Of a stretch of DNA of 64,000 nucleotides, positions 8,681 through 17,610 are shown one piece after another. The position numbers and the translations under genes are program-made. This DNA comes from JALZVT01 sp039029135 (GTDB lineage Bacteria; Pseudomonadota; Gammaproteobacteria; Pseudomonadales; Azotimanducaceae). The stretch's first letter is position 1, and every line of letters starts with the position of its first letter. The notes beneath the pieces are model-generated. The model worked only from the letters and a program-made list of their open reading frames with translations, had not been told where the DNA came from and did not search any database. The DNA lies in NCBI GenBank assembly GCA_039029135.1, contig JBCCGT010000019.1, forward strand, positions 42,684-106,683, read 5' to 3'.

Positions 8681-9724
8681 TCAGGAACGTCGTTCGAGCC
8701 GCGCCACCCTTCGAAACAGCTCGTCGATGCGGGTGAAGCGCAGCGCGTTGCGCTTCCACTGTCGCGTCGGTCCGTGCAGCACGCCGCCGGAATACACCCC
8801 CGGCTCGCTAATAGACTGCGACACGTGTGTCATGCCGCTGATCGTGACGCCATCGCACAGCGTGATCGGCCCGTCGCCGCCGATTCCAACGCCGCCCCCG
8901 AGCACGCAGTGGCGCCCGAGTCGCGTGCTGCCAACGAGCCCTGAACAGCCACAGATCACCGAGTGATCGCCGATATGGCAATTGTGACCGATCTGCACCT
9001 GATTATCGATTTTAACCCCTTCGCCGATGACCGTATCTTCGAGCGCGCCGCGATCGACCGTACTGTTCGCACCAACGCTGACGTCGCTGCCGATGACGAC
9101 GCTGCCCAGTTGGGCAATACGCTCCAACCGACCCTGCGCATCGGGCGCAAAGCCGAAGCCCTCCGCACCGATCACGGCGCCCGGATGTATCACGCTGCGC
9201 GCGCCGATTCGCACGCGGGCGCCGATCACGGCGTTGGGGTGCAGCTCCACGTCGTCGCCAACAACACAGCCCGATCCGAGCGAGACGTGGGGATGCAGGC
9301 GGACCCGGTCACCGAGGCGCGTGCCGTCACCGATGACGACCTGCGGGCCGATCTGGCAGTCGACCCCGCGCACGACGTCGGCGCCGATGACAGCGTCGGG
9401 GTGCACGCCCTGCGGGCCGGCATCGATGGGCGGTACCCGCTCAAAAAGCTGACTGGCGCGAGCGAAGGCAAGGTAGGGATCGTCGACGACCAGGGCCGGG
9501 ACGGGACAGCAGGCGGCGTCGCCTTCGCGCAGCAGCACCGCGCCTGCGCGCGTCGTCTCGAGGCTCGCGGCGAACGCGACGGAGGATAGGTGGGACAGTG
9601 TCCCCGGGCCTGCCTGATCAAGCGAGGCAAGCCCGGAAATTTCACAGTGTTCCTCGCCGCCAACCAGTCGGGCACCGAGGCGCGCCGCAAGTTCGCCGAG
9701 CGTAAAAACGCTCGTTGCGGTCAT
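8681..9724 (-). CDS. lpxD: UDP-3-O-acylglucosamine N-acyltransferase
   Basis: LpxD adds the second 3-hydroxyacyl chain in lipid A synthesis. An N-terminal LpxD-type domain (about residues 1-100) is followed by many left-handed beta-helix hexapeptide repeats (HPDAVIGADV, LHPNAVIGARV and so on). The catalytic-type His is in QIGHNCHIGDHSV, and a C-terminal helix ends FRRVARLERRS. 347 residues is normal. It lies six bases after ompH and 93 bases before the fabZ ATG. Confidence 0.97.
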   Translation of the reverse strand: MTATSVFTLGELAARLGARLVGGEEHCEISGLASLDQAGPGTLSHLSSVAFAASLETTRAGAVLLREGDAACCPVPALVVDDPYLAFARASQLFERVPPIDAGPQGVHPDAVIGADVVRGVDCQIGPQVVIGDGTRLGDRVRLHPHVSLGSGCVVGDDVELHPNAVIGARVRIGARSVIHPGAVIGAEGFGFAPDAQGRLERIAQLGSVVIGSDVSVGANSTVDRGALEDTVIGEGVKIDNQVQIGHNCHIGDHSVICGCSGLVGSTRLGRHCVLGGGVGIGGDGPITLCDGVTISGMTHVSQSISEPGVYSGGVLHGPTRQWKRNALRFTRIDELFRRVARLERRS

Positions 9725-9730
9725 GCGCGC

Positions 9731-10270
9731 TTAGCGTTTCTTGTTCAGGGCCTCGGTCACCATGCTGGTGATGTTGTGCCGGTCGTTGATGTACAGCATC
9801 TGGTTCGACCGCTGCAGCACCATGTCGAAGCGCTCTTTCTTGATGATGTCCTGCAGCACCGTGTCGACCTTGGGCAGCATGGCGGCGATGACTTCCTGCT
9901 GACGATCCTGCACTTCTTTCTGCAGCTTGTTGCCCTGAAACTTGTAGTCGATGCCCTTGTCCTCGATCTCCTTGGCGAGCCTGCGCTTCTCGGAGTTGCT
10001 CAGCGTGTCCGCTTCGCGCTCGAGTCGTTTCTGCAGCGCCTGGATCTCCTCTCCAATCTTGTTGACGTCCTTCTCCTGGGTCTGGAGCTCGCGCTGGATC
10101 TTCTCGATCATGCTCTTCGCTTCCTCGCTCTCGGCGATGGCGCGCTGCATGTTGAGGACCGCGATCTTCATCTCTGCGTGGACGCTGCTGCCCGCGAACA
10201 CGAGTGCCATGGCCAAGAACGCGCGTAGCAGGTTGCGGACGATGGCGGGGCTTTGCTGGTTGGGCCTCAT
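9731..10270 (-). CDS. ompH: OmpH/Skp periplasmic chaperone
   Basis: Skp-family chaperone that holds unfolded outer-membrane proteins on the way to BamA. The chosen ATG at 10270 is preceded by GGAGAG. It gives a signal peptide with a hydrophobic run LLRAFLAMALVFAGSS, cleaved after VHA, then the family start MKIAVLNMQRAI. A long charged coiled coil (about residues 50-120; EKIQRELQTQEKDVNKIGEE) forms the tentacles, and the C-terminus folds back as the second strand of the body. An upstream extension to 10441 is open but lacks these features. The bamA-ompH-lpxD order is conserved. Confidence 0.93.
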   Translation of the reverse strand: MRPNQQSPAIVRNLLRAFLAMALVFAGSSVHAEMKIAVLNMQRAIAESEEAKSMIEKIQRELQTQEKDVNKIGEEIQALQKRLEREADTLSNSEKRRLAKEIEDKGIDYKFQGNKLQKEVQDRQQEVIAAMLPKVDTVLQDIIKKERFDMVLQRSNQMLYINDRHNITSMVTEALNKKR

Positions 10271-10494
10271 GGCTCTCTCCTGATCTGGTACTGCTTGTTG
10301 CGCCTCGGCGGTTCGAGCCCGCTCTCCGGCGCTAAGGGGTGTCTGAGCGTAGTCGTACGTCGTTGTTATTGGACACCCGAATACGCGCTTGGTTTTATCT
10401 GTGCGCCCCTCGGACACCCCGTCTACGCAGGGTTTACGCACCGTTTACAGTCGACCCCAATAAGGGGTACAGCTCGGGGGACGCGCATCATACC
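10271..10494 (-). promoter_or_regulatory. bamA-ompH spacer with candidate promoter and alternative hairpins
   Basis: This 224-base spacer is the likely leader of ompH. On the minus strand a -10-like TATGAT (complement of 10487-10492) begins three bases after the bamA stop, inside TGAGGTATGATGCG, a 14-mer repeated exactly after cdsA. A -35 is poor (TTGAAC at 19-base spacing). Further down, GACACCCC (complement of 10337-10344) can pair with either of two upstream segments, GGGTGTC (complement of 10372-10378) or GGGGTGTC (complement of 10413-10420). The hairpins are mutually exclusive. Promoter and function are inferred only. Confidence 0.4.
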
Positions 10495-12939
10495 TCAGAA
10501 ACTGGCGCCCAGTTCAAACTGGAAAGTCTCGGTCTGATCCTGGGGCTGGTCGTTGAGCGTCTTCGTGTAGGCGAACGTCATGGGGCCAAGACCCGTCAAC
10601 CAGGTGACGCCAATGCCGACGCCCGCCCGGACTTCATCCCAATCGAAGTCAGAACAGCTGAAGCTCACTTCCGGACAGTTGGTGTTGAACACGTTGCCCG
10701 CATCCGCGAAAAACGCCGCCCGCATCTGGCGCTGATTCTCGATGAACGGCAGCGGGAAGATCACCTCGAGGCTGGTCTCAACCAGCAGGTTGCCGCCGAA
10801 CGAATCCCGACCGTTGCGTACCGGGAACGGATTGACGAAGTTGCCGCTGCCCGGCGGGTCCTCGATCAGCGTCGGCGTGCTGCGCGGGCCGAGCGTGTTG
10901 CGCTCGTAGCCGCGGATAGAGCCGAAGCCGCCCGCGAAGAAGTGCTCGTAGAACGGCAGCGTGTCGGCGCCGCCGTAGGCGTCGCCATAGCCGAGTTCGG
11001 TGCGCGCTCTGATCGTCCAGCGTCCCGGCAGCGGGAAATACTGTTCCGCGTTGAGCGTCGCCTTGTAGAACGACAGCTCGGAGCCCGGCACTGCGACCTC
11101 GACATTCAGGCTCTGACGCGAGCCCGCCGTCGCGAACAGGCCGCGATTGAGCGTCGAGCGCACCCAGCTGCCCGTCAGCTTGTAGTTGAGGAAGGTGTTG
11201 CCCTCAGCGTCGACGAACTCTTGAATCTCCTGTGCCGGGAAGCGGCCAACCTTGATATCGGTGTACTCCACGTTGATACCGAAGTTGATGCGCTGGGTCT
11301 CGCCGATCGGAAAGCCGTACGTGACGCCGCCGCCAAACGCGTCCGTCGTGAAACGCGCGATATTCTGCTGATCGAAACGCGTCTCGCGGTAAAACAGGTT
11401 ATAGCCGCGGCTCACACCGTCCTGGGTGAAATAGGGATTGAAGTAGTTGACGCTGGCGGCGCGCTGGAAATCGGACCAGGACAGACTGAGTCCAACGCTG
11501 TTGCCGGTGCCGAACACGTTCGACTGCTGATAGTTGGCGCCAATGATGAGGCCGGTGCCCTCCGCGTAGCCGAGCGTCGCGCTGATGCTGCCGGACGGCT
11601 GCTCCTCGAGCGAGAAAGACACGTCGATCTGATCGTCTGTGCCCGGTACCTCGGGGGTCTCGACCGTGACATCCTGGAAATAGCCGAGGCGTTCCAGGCG
11701 TACCTTCGACAGCTCGATGAGGTTCGTCGACGCCCAGCCACCCTCCATCTGCCGCATCTCGCGGCGCATCACGTGGTCCTGGGTGACCGCGTTGCCCGTG
11801 AAGCTGACGCGCCGCACGTAGGCGCGCTTGCCGGCATCGACGATGAACTGCAAATCGACCCGACCGTCATCCCGCACCGTGGGCACGCCGGTCGCGCTGG
11901 AGAAGGTGTAGCCCGAGTTGCCGAGCGCTCCGGTCAGGCGCTCTTCGCTCGCCGTCACCAGCGCCTGATTGAAGGTCTGGCCTTCCCTGACCAACAGCAA
12001 CCGCTCGAGCAGCTCGGGTTCGATATCGTTTAGCTCGCCGACCAATCCAACGTCCGCGACCTCAAAGATCTCGCCTTCCTCGACGTTGACGGTGACATAG
12101 ACCTCGCGCCGATCGGGCGTGATGCTGACAAGCGTGGAGGCGACGTCAAATTCGACATAGCCGCGATTGCGGTAAAAGGACTCGAGCTTCTCCAGATCGC
12201 CGCCGAGTTTCTCGCGCGAGTACTTGTCCTTGCCGCCGATAAAGCTCAGCAGCGACGGGTGGCGCAGCTCCAGTTCGTTCAGCAGATCCTTCTGCGCGAA
12301 GGACTCCGCGCCCACGATGTTGATGTGCCGGATACCGGAACTCTTGCCCTCGACGATGTCGATATCCACGCTCACCCGGTTGCGCGGCAGCTCGTTGACC
12401 TTGGTATCGATCGAAGAGCCATAGCGGCCCTGGGCCACGTACTGGCGCTCAAGCTCGAGCGTCACGCGTTCGAGCGTGGACTGTTTGAAGATCTCGCCCT
12501 CACGCAGTCCCTGATCGGCGAGCCCTTCGAGCAGCGCTTCAGTCGGGATCGCCTTGTTGCCTTCAATCGCGATCGCATCGATGGCGGGACGCTCGGTCAG
12601 CTCGATCACGAGGGCGCTGTCGTCGCGGTAAACGACCACGTCGCGGAAGTAGCCCGATTGAAACAGCAGCCGAATCAGATTGCGCACGCCGAGCTCATCG
12701 ATGGCGTCGCCCACACCGACCGGCAGCAGGTTAAACACCGTACCTGCAGACACGCGCTGCAGGCCCTGAAGGCGAATGTCGCCGACCGGAAAGGAATTCG
12801 CGTGGGCCTGCGCGGCCAACAGCAGCGCGACGCTCAAGGCCGACGCGAGCGCACCCCGAAGGCCCCGCGGGCGGCGTCGCGCCTGCGGCCCTGAAACGGG
12901 ACGGCGCCCAACATTACAGTACAGATCCCGCACGCTCAC
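10495..12939 (-). CDS. bamA: outer membrane protein assembly factor BamA
   Basis: BamA is the Omp85 core of the complex that inserts beta-barrel proteins into the outer membrane. After a signal peptide (hydrophobic ALASALSVALLLAAQA) come five POTRA domains (to about residue 400), beginning FPVGDIRLQGLQRVSAGTVF, then a 16-strand barrel. The conserved loop 6 motif is seen as GSIRGYERNTLGP. The protein ends in Phe, the usual BAM-recognised C-terminus. A GTG at 12939 lies 11 bases after GGAGG and is preferred; an open TTG at 12957 would overlap that GGAGG. It follows rseP closely. Confidence 0.96.
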   Translation of the reverse strand: MSVRDLYCNVGRRPVSGPQARRRPRGLRGALASALSVALLLAAQAHANSFPVGDIRLQGLQRVSAGTVFNLLPVGVGDAIDELGVRNLIRLLFQSGYFRDVVVYRDDSALVIELTERPAIDAIAIEGNKAIPTEALLEGLADQGLREGEIFKQSTLERVTLELERQYVAQGRYGSSIDTKVNELPRNRVSVDIDIVEGKSSGIRHINIVGAESFAQKDLLNELELRHPSLLSFIGGKDKYSREKLGGDLEKLESFYRNRGYVEFDVASTLVSITPDRREVYVTVNVEEGEIFEVADVGLVGELNDIEPELLERLLLVREGQTFNQALVTASEERLTGALGNSGYTFSSATGVPTVRDDGRVDLQFIVDAGKRAYVRRVSFTGNAVTQDHVMRREMRQMEGGWASTNLIELSKVRLERLGYFQDVTVETPEVPGTDDQIDVSFSLEEQPSGSISATLGYAEGTGLIIGANYQQSNVFGTGNSVGLSLSWSDFQRAASVNYFNPYFTQDGVSRGYNLFYRETRFDQQNIARFTTDAFGGGVTYGFPIGETQRINFGINVEYTDIKVGRFPAQEIQEFVDAEGNTFLNYKLTGSWVRSTLNRGLFATAGSRQSLNVEVAVPGSELSFYKATLNAEQYFPLPGRWTIRARTELGYGDAYGGADTLPFYEHFFAGGFGSIRGYERNTLGPRSTPTLIEDPPGSGNFVNPFPVRNGRDSFGGNLLVETSLEVIFPLPFIENQRQMRAAFFADAGNVFNTNCPEVSFSCSDFDWDEVRAGVGIGVTWLTGLGPMTFAYTKTLNDQPQDQTETFQFELGASF

Positions 12940-12946
12940 GCCGCGA

Positions 12947-14278
12947 CTAGCCTCCAAACACCCGGGTTATGTCATTGCTCAATGCCAGCAGCATGAGCGC
13001 ACCGACCAAAACGACGCCGACTTGGACGCCGATGACCTGCGTTCGTTCCGACAGCGGCCGTCCGCGCAGCAGTTCGGCCGTGAAGAACACCACCTGGCCG
13101 CCGTCCAGCAGCGGTATCGGCAGCAGGTTCAAAATCGCGAGGCTGAGGCTCAGCAGCGCGAGCAGATCGGCAAAGTCGCGCCAGCCGCGATCGATCGTGT
13201 CGCCCGCCACCTGAGCGATCGTGATCGGACCGCTGAGGTTTCGGGTCGATACCTGGCCGGTGAACATCTTGCCGATGGTCGTGAGAATCGAGTTCGTCTT
13301 CTCCCCGACCTCAGTGAGCGCCAGCGGCAACGCCCGCAGCGGGCCGTAGCGCACCGAGCGAGTGGCGCTGCCGATCCCGACGCGACCGATGACCCGGCCA
13401 TCCGACAGGGTGTGAGACGCGGGCACGACCGTCAGCGACAGCTCCTGGCCGCCGCGCCGCACGACGAGCGCCACGCTCTGTTCCGCGCTGCGTTCGATAA
13501 TCTCGACGAAGTCCTGCCAGCGCCAGAGCTCGACCCCCGCGGCAGACACGACTTGATCGGACACCTGAACCCCTGCGCGCTGTGCCGGCGAATCGGGCTG
13601 CAGCGAGCCCACCACGGTCGACCAGACGGGCACGAGACCGAGCGAGGAGAGCACGGGCGGCTCGTTGACGCCGCGGTGCCAGTCGGCGATCGCAATACCG
13701 TAGTCGGTCGTGCGCTCGGCGCCTGGCTGGCGGGTCGTCACGCGGATGACGCCGGTCTCGCCCAGCCGGTCGACGAGCTGCATGCCGACATCGTTCCAGC
13801 CCTGAGTGGCCACGCCGTCGACCGCAACGATCTCCTCGCCGCCGCGCAGGCCGGCGACGTGCGCCGGGCTATCGTCCGGGACCTTGCCTAGCACCGGCAA
13901 GATCTCGGTCGTGCCCGCCACGAACAGGATCCAAAATACGAAGGCGGCGAGCACGAAGTTCGCCAAGGGTCCGGCCAGCGCGATGAAGATGCGCCACAGC
14001 GGGTGCAGTTCGTGGTGCGATACACCGACTTTGGGCCGCGCGACCGTCGTGTCACGCTCGTCCCACATGCGCAAGTACCCGCCCAGCGGGATCGCGGCCA
14101 CGGCAAACTCCGTACCGCGTGCGTCTACCCGCGACAACAGCGGTCTGCCAAATCCGACCGAGAAACGCACGATCCCGACCCCCGAAAGGCGGGCAGCCAG
14201 ATAGTGTCCGTACTCGTGGACGGTAACCAAAATGCCCAGCGCCAGAATGAACGCCAGCACCGTTTGAATCAGCTCCAT
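12947..14278 (-). CDS. rseP: RseP/YaeL site-2 metalloprotease
   Basis: Intramembrane zinc protease that cuts the anti-sigma factor RseA after its first cleavage, releasing sigma-E; rseA and rpoE are in this window. Membrane segment 1 carries HEYGH (HExxH) near residue 21, and the third zinc ligand is in LLPIPLLDGGQVVFF near the C-terminus. Two PDZ domains lie in the periplasmic middle (HVAGLRGGEEIVAVDG and SPAQRAGVQVSDQVVS). 443 residues is normal. In Pseudomonas dxr separates it from cdsA; here only a 258-base spacer does. Confidence 0.96.
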   Translation of the reverse strand: MELIQTVLAFILALGILVTVHEYGHYLAARLSGVGIVRFSVGFGRPLLSRVDARGTEFAVAAIPLGGYLRMWDERDTTVARPKVGVSHHELHPLWRIFIALAGPLANFVLAAFVFWILFVAGTTEILPVLGKVPDDSPAHVAGLRGGEEIVAVDGVATQGWNDVGMQLVDRLGETGVIRVTTRQPGAERTTDYGIAIADWHRGVNEPPVLSSLGLVPVWSTVVGSLQPDSPAQRAGVQVSDQVVSAAGVELWRWQDFVEIIERSAEQSVALVVRRGGQELSLTVVPASHTLSDGRVIGRVGIGSATRSVRYGPLRALPLALTEVGEKTNSILTTIGKMFTGQVSTRNLSGPITIAQVAGDTIDRGWRDFADLLALLSLSLAILNLLPIPLLDGGQVVFFTAELLRGRPLSERTQVIGVQVGVVLVGALMLLALSNDITRVFGG

Positions 14279-14536
14279 TGCTGGTCCTGTACCTGTTCGC
14301 CCCTAAGCCAGTTCCCGGCGAGCCGCGCAGCCGCTGCGGCTGCTCTCCCCGCCTGCGAGTCTCGGCGAGCGCCTGCGGGCAAACTCCCCACGGCTAACTG
14401 CCGACGACTAAAGAATCGGCCATCGAGCGGATCGCAACGGGCCCCCGCGCGGTGCGGCCACCGCAGCGAGCGAGCGCGATCTGATGTAAATGCCCGAGTG
14501 CGTGTGAACCCGACCTGAACGGCGCCGCATCATACC
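14279..14536 (-). promoter_or_regulatory. cdsA-rseP spacer where dxr is expected, with candidate -10 element
   Basis: This 258-base spacer occupies the usual place of dxr. I see no reading frame resembling Dxr and no obvious remnant. Immediately after the cdsA stop is TGAGGTATGATGCG (complement of 14526-14539), identical to the sequence at the bamA stop. Its TATGAT could be the -10 of a promoter for rseP-bamA, though the -35 region is weak. GCAGCCGCTGCGGCTGC near 14328-14344 can form a small hairpin. Confidence 0.35.
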
Positions 14537-15361
14537 TCAAGCCGCGCGCAAACTGAGGCCGACCAGGGTTAGCGCGGCCACGGGCAAGACGCAGATCAGG
14601 GCGTCCACGCGATCGAGCAGCCCCCCATGCCCCGGCAGCAGCGCGCCGGAGTCTTTCGCCCCCGCGGTGCGCTTCAGGACGCTTTCGAACAGATCGCCAA
14701 AGATGGACAGGGCCGCGAGCGCCAACAGCAGCGGTACGATCACGGCGGGCAGGTCGTTGCCGAACGCCCAGACGGCGAATCCCCAGGCAACCGCAGCACC
14801 ACCGAGCACGCCACCGATCGCGCCCTCCCAGGTCTTGCCGGGGCTGACCTGGGGCGCCAGCTTGTGGCGGCCAAAGGCGTGCCCCGCGAAGTACGCCAGC
14901 ACGTCAGCCCCCCAAACGACGAGGCATACCACCAGCAACAGATGCGGATGGACCTCGCGCAGCTCGACGATGCCCAGCCAGGCGCCCGCCAACACCAGGA
15001 CGCCGAGCAGCGTCCAGCGCAGCCGCGGCGGCGTGGCACCCGCTCGACCGGCGAGGCGCGGAAACAGCAAGACTTCGAGCGCGGCCCAGGCCCAGCAGGC
15101 GCTGGCTGCCGCCAGCAGCGCGCGGCTCGCGTCGGGACGCAGTGCGGCCAGCGCTCCGAGGGCCGCGATGGCGATCAGGAAGGCAACACGCGCCGCGGTG
15201 TTGCCGCCCACAACGAGCGTCCCCCACTCCCAGCCGGCGAGCAGCACGATCAGGCCAGCAAGCAGCGCGAACCACAGCGGCGGCAGCAGGTACAGGGCGA
15301 GCAGCACCGGTACGAGCAGGGCCAGGGCCGTCAGGATGCGGGTACCCAGGGCGCGCGGCAT
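14537..15361 (-). CDS. cdsA: phosphatidate cytidylyltransferase
   Basis: CdsA makes CDP-diacylglycerol from phosphatidate and CTP at the inner membrane. The family signature is clear near the C-terminus: SVLKRTAGAKDSGALLPGHG followed by GLLDRVD. About eight hydrophobic segments are seen, starting ILTALALLVPVLLALYLLPP. The ATG at 15361 gives 274 residues and starts 25 bases after the uppS stop. The frame is open further upstream, but that part overlaps uppS and does not look like CdsA. Confidence 0.95.
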   Translation of the reverse strand: MPRALGTRILTALALLVPVLLALYLLPPLWFALLAGLIVLLAGWEWGTLVVGGNTAARVAFLIAIAALGALAALRPDASRALLAAASACWAWAALEVLLFPRLAGRAGATPPRLRWTLLGVLVLAGAWLGIVELREVHPHLLLVVCLVVWGADVLAYFAGHAFGRHKLAPQVSPGKTWEGAIGGVLGGAAVAWGFAVWAFGNDLPAVIVPLLLALAALSIFGDLFESVLKRTAGAKDSGALLPGHGGLLDRVDALICVLPVAALTLVGLSLRAA

Positions 15362-15386
15362 GCGGTCGTTGAGCTCGAGCGGTCGC

Positions 15387-16148
15387 CTAGCGACGCCCGA
15401 AGCGGCGCTGGCGAGTGGTGAAATCGGCGATGGCGCGCGACAGCTCGCCGTCATCGAAGTCAGGCCAAAAAGACTCGGTGAAATAGAGCTCTGTGTACGC
15501 AAAGTCCCAGAGCAGGAAGTTGCTGATACGCCGATCGCCACCCGTGCGCACGCAGAGATCCGGTTCCGGCAGTCCAGCCAAGGACAGGTGCGACTCGAGC
15601 AATTCCTCGTTCACCGCCGCGGGCTCGATCTCGCCGGCCGCGACTCGCTCGGCGATACGCCTTGCCGCGGCCGCGATGTCCCAGCGGCCGCCGTAGTTCA
15701 CCGCGATCGTGAGATGCATGCGGCGATTGTCGCGTGTGAGGGTCTCTGCCCTGTTCATGAGCATCTGCAGGTCGGACGCGAACGCGGAAGTGTCACCGAT
15801 GATCGCAAGCCGCACACCGTTTTCGTGCAGCTCGTCGATGTCGTTTTTCAGCACTCCGCGCATCAGGTCCATCAGCAGATTGACCTCGCGACGCGGCCGC
15901 GACCAGTTCTCGGTGCTGAAGGCAAACAAGGTCAGGTACTCGACGCCGCGATCGGCACAGGCCTTGGCGATAGTTTTAACGTTCTTCGCGCCCGCACGAT
16001 GCCCGGCGGCGCCGGGCAGATGCTGGCGCTTGGCCCAGCGATGGTTGCCGTCCATGATGATGGCGACGTGGCGCGGCACGAATTGGTCGTTACCGGCAGG
16101 CTGTGCCGGCGGCGCGCAGGCAATTTCCGCTTCGTCGAGTTCGCTCAT
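15387..16148 (-). CDS. uppS: undecaprenyl diphosphate synthase
   Basis: Cis-prenyltransferase that extends farnesyl diphosphate to the C55 lipid carrier for peptidoglycan and O-antigen. Motifs: HVAIIMDGNHRWAKR with the catalytic Asp, FSTENWSRP, and RTGGDRRISNFLLWDFAYTE. The ATG at 16148 gives 253 residues; an upstream ATG at 16199 would add 17 residues of low-complexity sequence. Its farnesyl diphosphate substrate needs an isoprenoid pathway, yet the neighbouring dxr of the usual cluster is absent. Confidence 0.96.
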   Translation of the reverse strand: MSELDEAEIACAPPAQPAGNDQFVPRHVAIIMDGNHRWAKRQHLPGAAGHRAGAKNVKTIAKACADRGVEYLTLFAFSTENWSRPRREVNLLMDLMRGVLKNDIDELHENGVRLAIIGDTSAFASDLQMLMNRAETLTRDNRRMHLTIAVNYGGRWDIAAAARRIAERVAAGEIEPAAVNEELLESHLSLAGLPEPDLCVRTGGDRRISNFLLWDFAYTELYFTESFWPDFDDGELSRAIADFTTRQRRFGRR

Positions 16149-16251
16149 CGACCGGCTCGTGGGCCCAGGTTCGCGCCGCGACGGTCGGGGCAGCGCCAAC
16201 CTGATCCGGAGGTTGCGTTCACCTGCGCTGCTCTATCAGGGCGGAAAATGA

Positions 16252-16809
16252 TCAGATCTCCAGCAGGTCGGCTTCTTTCTGCTGCAGCGTCTTGTCGACC
16301 TCAGCCACTCGTGCGTCAGTGATCTTCTGGACCGCATCTTCGCCGCGGCGCGCATCGTCCTCGGCCACCTCTTTCTCTTTCACGAGCTCGCGTATATCGC
16401 TGATCGCGTCACGGCGAATATTTCGAATGGCGATCTTCGCGTTCTCGGCCTCCTGCTTGGCCAGGCGGACCAGGTCGCGGCGATTTTCCTCGGTCAACGG
16501 CGGCAGCGGCACGCGTATGACGTCCGAAGTGGCGATCGGCGTGATGCCTAGATCGCTTTTCAGGATCGCTTTTTCGATATCGGGAATAAGCGGCTTTTCC
16601 CAGGGCGAGATCGCCAGCGTGCGGGCGTCTTCTACCGTGACGCTCGCAACCTGATTAACCGGCGTCGGCGTGCCGTAGTAGTCGACCTCGACAGTATCCA
16701 GCAGGCTCGGGTTTGCGCGCCCGGTGCGGATGCGAGCAAAGGCCACATTCAGCGCCTCCAGGCTCTTGCCCATGCGCTCGTTGGAATCTTCTTGAATCTC
16801 GTCGATCAC
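16252..16809 (-). CDS. frr: ribosome recycling factor
   Basis: RRF splits post-termination ribosomes with EF-G. 185 residues, exactly the normal length. The family signature includes RTGRANPSLLDTVEVDYYGT near residue 30 and LPPLTEENRRDLVRLAKQEA in the second half. The start is GTG, six bases after the pyrH stop, in the conserved rpsB-tsf-pyrH-frr order. Confidence 0.98.
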   Translation of the reverse strand: MIDEIQEDSNERMGKSLEALNVAFARIRTGRANPSLLDTVEVDYYGTPTPVNQVASVTVEDARTLAISPWEKPLIPDIEKAILKSDLGITPIATSDVIRVPLPPLTEENRRDLVRLAKQEAENAKIAIRNIRRDAISDIRELVKEKEVAEDDARRGEDAVQKITDARVAEVDKTLQQKEADLLEI

Positions 16810-16815
16810 GACAGG

Positions 16816-17517
16816 TCAGTCCCGAATGAGGGTGCCTACTCTGTCACCCGCCACAATACGCGTCAACGCGCCCGGCTCGTTCATATCGAACACCACGAGC
16901 GGCATCGAGTGATCGCGGCACAGGCAGATCGCGGTTAAGTCCATCACGCCCAGTTCGCGGTTCAGGACCTCGGTGTAACTCAGTTCGTCGAACTTGCGCG
17001 CCTGTGGGTTCGTCTTCGGATCGGCGTCGTAAACGCCGTCGACTTTCGTGGCCTTCAGCACGGCGTCGGCCTCGATCTCGATACCTCGCAGACAGGCGGC
17101 GGAGTCCGTCGTGAAGAACGGGTTGCCGGTGCCCGCCGCAAAGATCGCGATGCGGCCCTGTTCGAGGGCGCGAACTGCCGCGGCCCGCGAATAGCCGTCG
17201 GCGACCGTTGCGATCGCGATCGCGGACAGCACGTGACCGTCGAGATCGTGGTTGCGCAACATGTCGCGAAAGGCGAGCGCGTTCATGACCGTCGCCATCA
17301 TGCCCATGTGATCGCCCGTGACGCGATCCATGCCGGCGGCCTGCAGTTCGGCGCCGCGAAACAGGTTGCCGCCGCCCAACACGACGCCGACTTCGGTGCC
17401 ACCGCGCGCCACTTCAGCGATCTGCGTGGCGATGCGGTCGACGACCGACGGATCGATGCCGAAGTCGCCTTCGCCCGCGAGCGCCTCACCGCTGAGTTTA
17501 AGCAGGATGCGCTTCAT
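16816..17517 (-). CDS. pyrH: UMP kinase
   Basis: Bacterial UMP kinase of the amino-acid kinase fold makes UDP from UMP. It begins MKRILLKLSGEALAG and has VVLGGGNLFRG near residue 50, DHMGMMATVMNALA, and GTGNPFFTTDSAA near residue 130. 233 residues, slightly shorter than E. coli PyrH. It lies between tsf and frr as in most Gammaproteobacteria, and its product pathway continues to PyrG at the left edge. Confidence 0.97.
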   Translation of the reverse strand: MKRILLKLSGEALAGEGDFGIDPSVVDRIATQIAEVARGGTEVGVVLGGGNLFRGAELQAAGMDRVTGDHMGMMATVMNALAFRDMLRNHDLDGHVLSAIAIATVADGYSRAAAVRALEQGRIAIFAAGTGNPFFTTDSAACLRGIEIEADAVLKATKVDGVYDADPKTNPQARKFDELSYTEVLNRELGVMDLTAICLCRDHSMPLVVFDMNEPGALTRIVAGDRVGTLIRD

Positions 17518-17610
17518 GTGTTGTCCCCGTTCAGATTCGCCTCACCGGACCGAGGCCGGCGCCGATCAGCCCACCGCATCGAACCGCTTTCGGCAGCGGA
17601 TCCGTCTGGC

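Noticed and set aside
10339..12033. Open plus-strand frame of about 560 codons opposite bamA
   Set aside because: Antisense shadow in GC-rich DNA; no recognisable domains.
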